A stretch of DNA of 64,000 bases from an uncultured bacterium (GTDB taxonomy: Bacteria; Spirochaetota; Leptospiria; Leptospirales; Leptonemataceae), in assembly GCA_937928085.1 (NCBI GenBank), contig CALFVU010000006.1, positions 62,001 to 126,000 of the forward strand, given 5' to 3'. Under the pieces are notes generated by a model that was not told the DNA's origin, made no database searches, and worked only from the letters and a program-made list of their open reading frames with translations. Positions 61,836-64,000 of this stretch are shown here, piece by piece. Both the position numbers and the translations under genes were made by a program. Each line of letters opens with the position of its first letter. The first letter of the stretch is position 1.

Positions 61836-62440
61836 TTATTTAAGTATTCCATATTCAAATACTTTTAAAATTTCTAAAATTTGTTGTTCTATTTCCTCTT
61901 CTTTGGGTTTCGTATGATTCCAATTTCGTACGATTTCTTTTATGGCGCCAAAAATTAAAATAGAAGAAATTTTTGTATTTTCCACTTTTATTATTTTATA
62001 TTTTTTACCTCTTTCCAAAATGTTTTCTATTGCTTTAAAAAAAATCTTTTGATATTTTTTTATAATTTCGTTAAATTCTAAATTATGATTAAAAGGAGAT
62101 TCAATGATCATTTTTATTAAGTCTTGATGATTATAAAGTGTTTTGAACAAGGAAATTAAGTTTTTTTCTATATTTTCTTTAAAGTTTGATGGATTGATTT
62201 TTACTTCTTTGTTCAATTGAATCAAATCTGAAAGTAATTCTTGATATAATTTACGAACTAAAACAGAAAAGATTTCTTCTTTACTTTTAAAATATAAATA
62301 AAATGTACTTCTCGATAATCCTGTATCTCGAATAATATCCGATATACTTGTTTGATGAAACCCTTTTTTTGTAAAAACAGATCTTGCTGCGTTTAAGATA
62401 TCTTCTCTATTTTGTTTTTTTTTTCTTCTCTTAAGCTCAT
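61836..62440 (-). pseudogene. TetR-family regulator with frameshift at an A10 tract near its start
   Basis: The ORF track lists only the C-terminal 129 residues (61836-62225). Reading further upstream in the same frame shows an intact TetR DNA-binding domain: REDILNAARSVFTKKGFHQT, SISDIIRDTGLSRSTFYLYF and KSKEEIFSVLVRKLYQELL. This frame has no start codon before a stop. The only ATG (62440, MSLREEKK) is in another frame and would join if the run of ten A (62415-62424) had eleven. It is either broken, switched off by slippage, rescued by transcriptional slippage, or a consensus error. Ligand unknown. Confidence 0.82.
62415..62424 (-). repeat. A10 homopolymer at the tetR frame break
   Basis: Ten consecutive A on the coding strand, 16 bases into the tetR gene, exactly where the frame must change by one base. 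Confidence 0.8.
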
Positions 62441-62862
62441 ATAATGATTTTTTTTAATATTTCTTTTATTGTCAATTTTTTTTATAAGTATTGTTTATTT
62501 TTTATTTTTTGATTTTTTTAAAAAACAACAACAATAGAATTTTTTTTAGCTTTTTTATCTAAGATTTTGAATAGTTTAAAACAAATACTTTATATAAAGA
62601 AAAATTATAAAACAAATGCTTTCAAAAATAAAACCTGTGTATTTAGCAATAATGTAAAATTCATATTTAAAAAAAATTTTGAATCGTCAATTATTATTAA
62701 TAATCTACGCAATGGATTTTAGATAAAATTCTTTAGAAAAATAAAGCTTTAGTTGCGAAGAAAAAAATTTTAGATTTCATTTTTGGAGTTCACAAATATC
62801 ATAAGTTCTTATCAATAAAAAAATAGTTTTCAATTCCTTAAATTCAATTATAATGATGTGAT
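62441..62862. other. Gene-free divergent region between tetR and the receiver-like gene
   Basis: About 420 bases, extremely AT-rich, with no open frame backed by a ribosome-binding site. It should hold the tetR promoter, perhaps with an operator. I found no clear palindrome. A TATAAT serving the downstream gene lies at 62849. Confidence 0.45.
62827..62854 (+). promoter_or_regulatory. Candidate promoter of the receiver-like gene
   Basis: TTTTCA (62827-62832), 16 bases and a perfect TATAAT (62849-62854) put the transcription start about 1-2 bases before the ATG at 62863. The mRNA would be nearly leaderless. Confidence 0.45.
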
Positions 62863-63240
62863 ATGAAAAAAAAAGTTCTAAGTGTAGGACAGTGCTTGGT
62901 TGATCATTTAGCGATTTCTAAATTATTTCATTCTTTAGGATTCGAGGTAGAAAAAATCGATACACAAGAAGAAACCATAAAAAAATTGAAAGATAAAAAA
63001 AGTCAATATTCTTTAGTTCTTATCAATAGAAAATTAGATGTAGATAACTCTGAGGGCATAGAATTACTAAAAAAAATCAAAAATGATCCAGAAATTCAAA
63101 ATACAAAAGTAATGATTGTAAGCAATTACAAAGATGTACAACAAATGGCACAAAAATTGGGAGCCCTTTATGGATTTGGGAAAGCAGAATTAGATAAAGA
63201 AGAAACTAAGAAAAGAATCTTGCAATCGATTGAGAATTAG
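62863..63240 (+). CDS. Receiver-like domain protein lacking the phosphoacceptor Asp
   Basis: The 125-residue protein has the size and alternating alpha/beta pattern of a response-regulator receiver (LFHSLGFEVEKIDTQEETIK, GIELLKKIKNDPEIQNTKVM). The acidic pair near residue 10 reads GQC, and the phosphorylation-site Asp is Asn (LVLINRKLD, Asn55). The KP motif region reads GFGKAELD. It is probably a phosphorylation-independent pseudo-receiver. It is convergent with, and one base from, a hybrid histidine kinase gene, so the pair may act in one pathway. Confidence 0.75.
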   Translation: MKKKVLSVGQCLVDHLAISKLFHSLGFEVEKIDTQEETIKKLKDKKSQYSLVLINRKLDVDNSEGIELLKKIKNDPEIQNTKVMIVSNYKDVQQMAQKLGALYGFGKAELDKEETKKRILQSIEN

Positions 63241-63241
63241 A

Positions 63242-64000
63242 CTATCTAAAAAATAAGTGTTGAATGATTTTGAAAATCAATTCTTTTTTTGTAAAAGGTT
63301 TTTTAATATGATCACTAAACCCAGCCTCTAAAGCTTTTTTTTGATCTTCAAAATTAGAATATGCAGTAAAAGCTATAATTGGAACGTCAATCATTGTTTT
63401 TAATTCTTTTAGGGTTTCGTAACCGTCGAGAATAGGCATTCTTATATCTAAAAACACAATATCAGGTTTTCGCTCCTTTGTTATATGAATGGCTTCTAAA
63501 CCATTATTTGCGATATCGATTACCATATCTGTTTCTTCAAGAAATTTTTTTACTAAAAGTTGTATTTCTTTAGAATCTTCCGCTATTAAAATTTTTTTTC
63601 CTTTTAATCTAACAAGGTATTTTGAATATGTTTCTTCGTCAACAAGGTCATCTGATTTTTTTATTTTTGATTTTAAGTATGGTAATTTCAAAGTGATTGT
63701 AAAACTACTTCCTTTATTGATTTGCGAATCTACTACAATAGAACCTTTCATTCTTTCCACATATTCTTTTACTAATGATAATCCTATGCCTACACCTTTG
63801 GGATTGATATCTTTTATGTCTATCTTTCTAAATTTTTCGAATATATAAGGTAAATCTCTTTTAGAAATACCAATTCCTGTATCATTTACTTGAAGTTCTA
63901 GTTGTAATTGATCTTTATCTTCTTTAATAAAAACTTTTAATTCTACATAACCTTGGAATGTAAATTTTACAGCATTCGAAAGTAAATTATTCAAAATCTG
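63242..64000 (-). CDS. Hybrid histidine kinase, C-terminal part (runs off the window)
   Basis: The visible 252 residues are the end of a hybrid sensor kinase. The HATPase domain shows QILNNLLSNAVKFTFQGYVE (N box), VNDTGIGISKRDLPYIFEKF and GVGIGLSLVKEYVERMKGSI (G boxes). A receiver domain follows with ILIAEDSKEIQLLVKKFLEE, the phosphoacceptor Asp in PDIVFLDIRMPILDGYETLK, FTAYS and HIKKPF. The frame is open to base 64000, so the TTG start in the ORF track is not the real one. The sensor and His-box regions lie outside the window. The output could be another receiver or Hpt protein. Confidence 0.93.
   Translation of the reverse strand, partial: QILNNLLSNAVKFTFQGYVELKVFIKEDKDQLQLELQVNDTGIGISKRDLPYIFEKFRKIDIKDINPKGVGIGLSLVKEYVERMKGSIVVDSQINKGSSFTITLKLPYLKSKIKKSDDLVDEETYSKYLVRLKGKKILIAEDSKEIQLLVKKFLEETDMVIDIANNGLEAIHITKERKPDIVFLDIRMPILDGYETLKELKTMIDVPIIAFTAYSNFEDQKKALEAGFSDHIKKPFTKKELIFKIIQHLFFR

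Overview
The window is very AT-rich DNA, densely packed with genes on both strands. It most resembles a spirochaete of the Leptospira side of the phylum. The reasons are: a GreA fused behind a roughly 800-residue N-terminal region; periplasmic-flagellum genes fliE and fliF; the LPS gene waaA, which Treponema and Borrelia lack; 5S rRNA genes standing apart from any 16S or 23S gene; several PilZ proteins; and proteins joining cyclic-nucleotide-binding domains to other modules. The species cannot be named from this window. No phage, transposon, CRISPR array or plasmid function was seen.

Layout. 1-3463 (minus): a large unrecognised protein cut by the window edge, rpe and fmt. 3515-8398 (plus): an AEC transporter, truB, rpsO, pnp and dut. 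8500-14866: a small secreted Cys-rich protein, long greA, a GHKL-ATPase-like protein and a TPR protein. 14863-21474: a Sco protein, class I aldolase with a terminator, two HAD hydrolases, waaA, a phosphoesterase, a PilZ protein and a kinase-like protein. 21475-26320 (minus): a tight six-gene run with an M23/LytM protein lacking its zinc ligands, a bactofilin, a small helical protein, two sigma-54 activators and a TPR protein. 26531-34147 (plus): an acyltransferase/GpsA-like fusion, rplM, rpsI, a short SMC and a PEGA protein. 34151-41073 (minus): a PTS IIA protein, an RnfC-like Fe-S protein with a membrane partner, a PilZ protein, a glycosyltransferase pseudogene, rsmD, a LapA-like protein, an acidic-repeat microprotein absent from the ORF track, a MoeB/ThiF protein and an exported protein. 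41219-47637: a PP2C phosphatase, a methyltransferase, an outer-membrane barrel protein behind a perfect palindrome, tRNA-Asp and a YyaL-type protein. 48000-56457: an MBL protein with two cNMP domains, a His-rich lipoprotein, a tandem duplication of [5S rRNA + outer-membrane protein], an amidohydrolase-like pseudoenzyme, a cNMP-TPR protein and a Crp-like regulator. 56510-64000: clpP, hisH, tRNA-Ile, a radical SAM protein, fliF, fliE, a frameshifted tetR, a degenerate receiver and the end of a hybrid histidine kinase.

How the parts fit. Housekeeping genes (translation, RNA decay, chromosome segregation, LPS and lipid synthesis) alternate with signalling genes: PilZ, cNMP, PP2C, sigma-54 activators, a two-component kinase and flagellar genes. 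Several proteins keep a family fold but lose the catalytic residues (the LytM protein beside the bactofilin, the amidohydrolase, the receiver), which suggests they have become structural or regulatory. Two genes are disrupted: a glycosyltransferase with at least four frame changes, and a TetR regulator shifted at an A10 tract. Where the ORF track began with TTG or GTG and swallowed an obvious ribosome-binding site, I moved the start downstream to the ATG.
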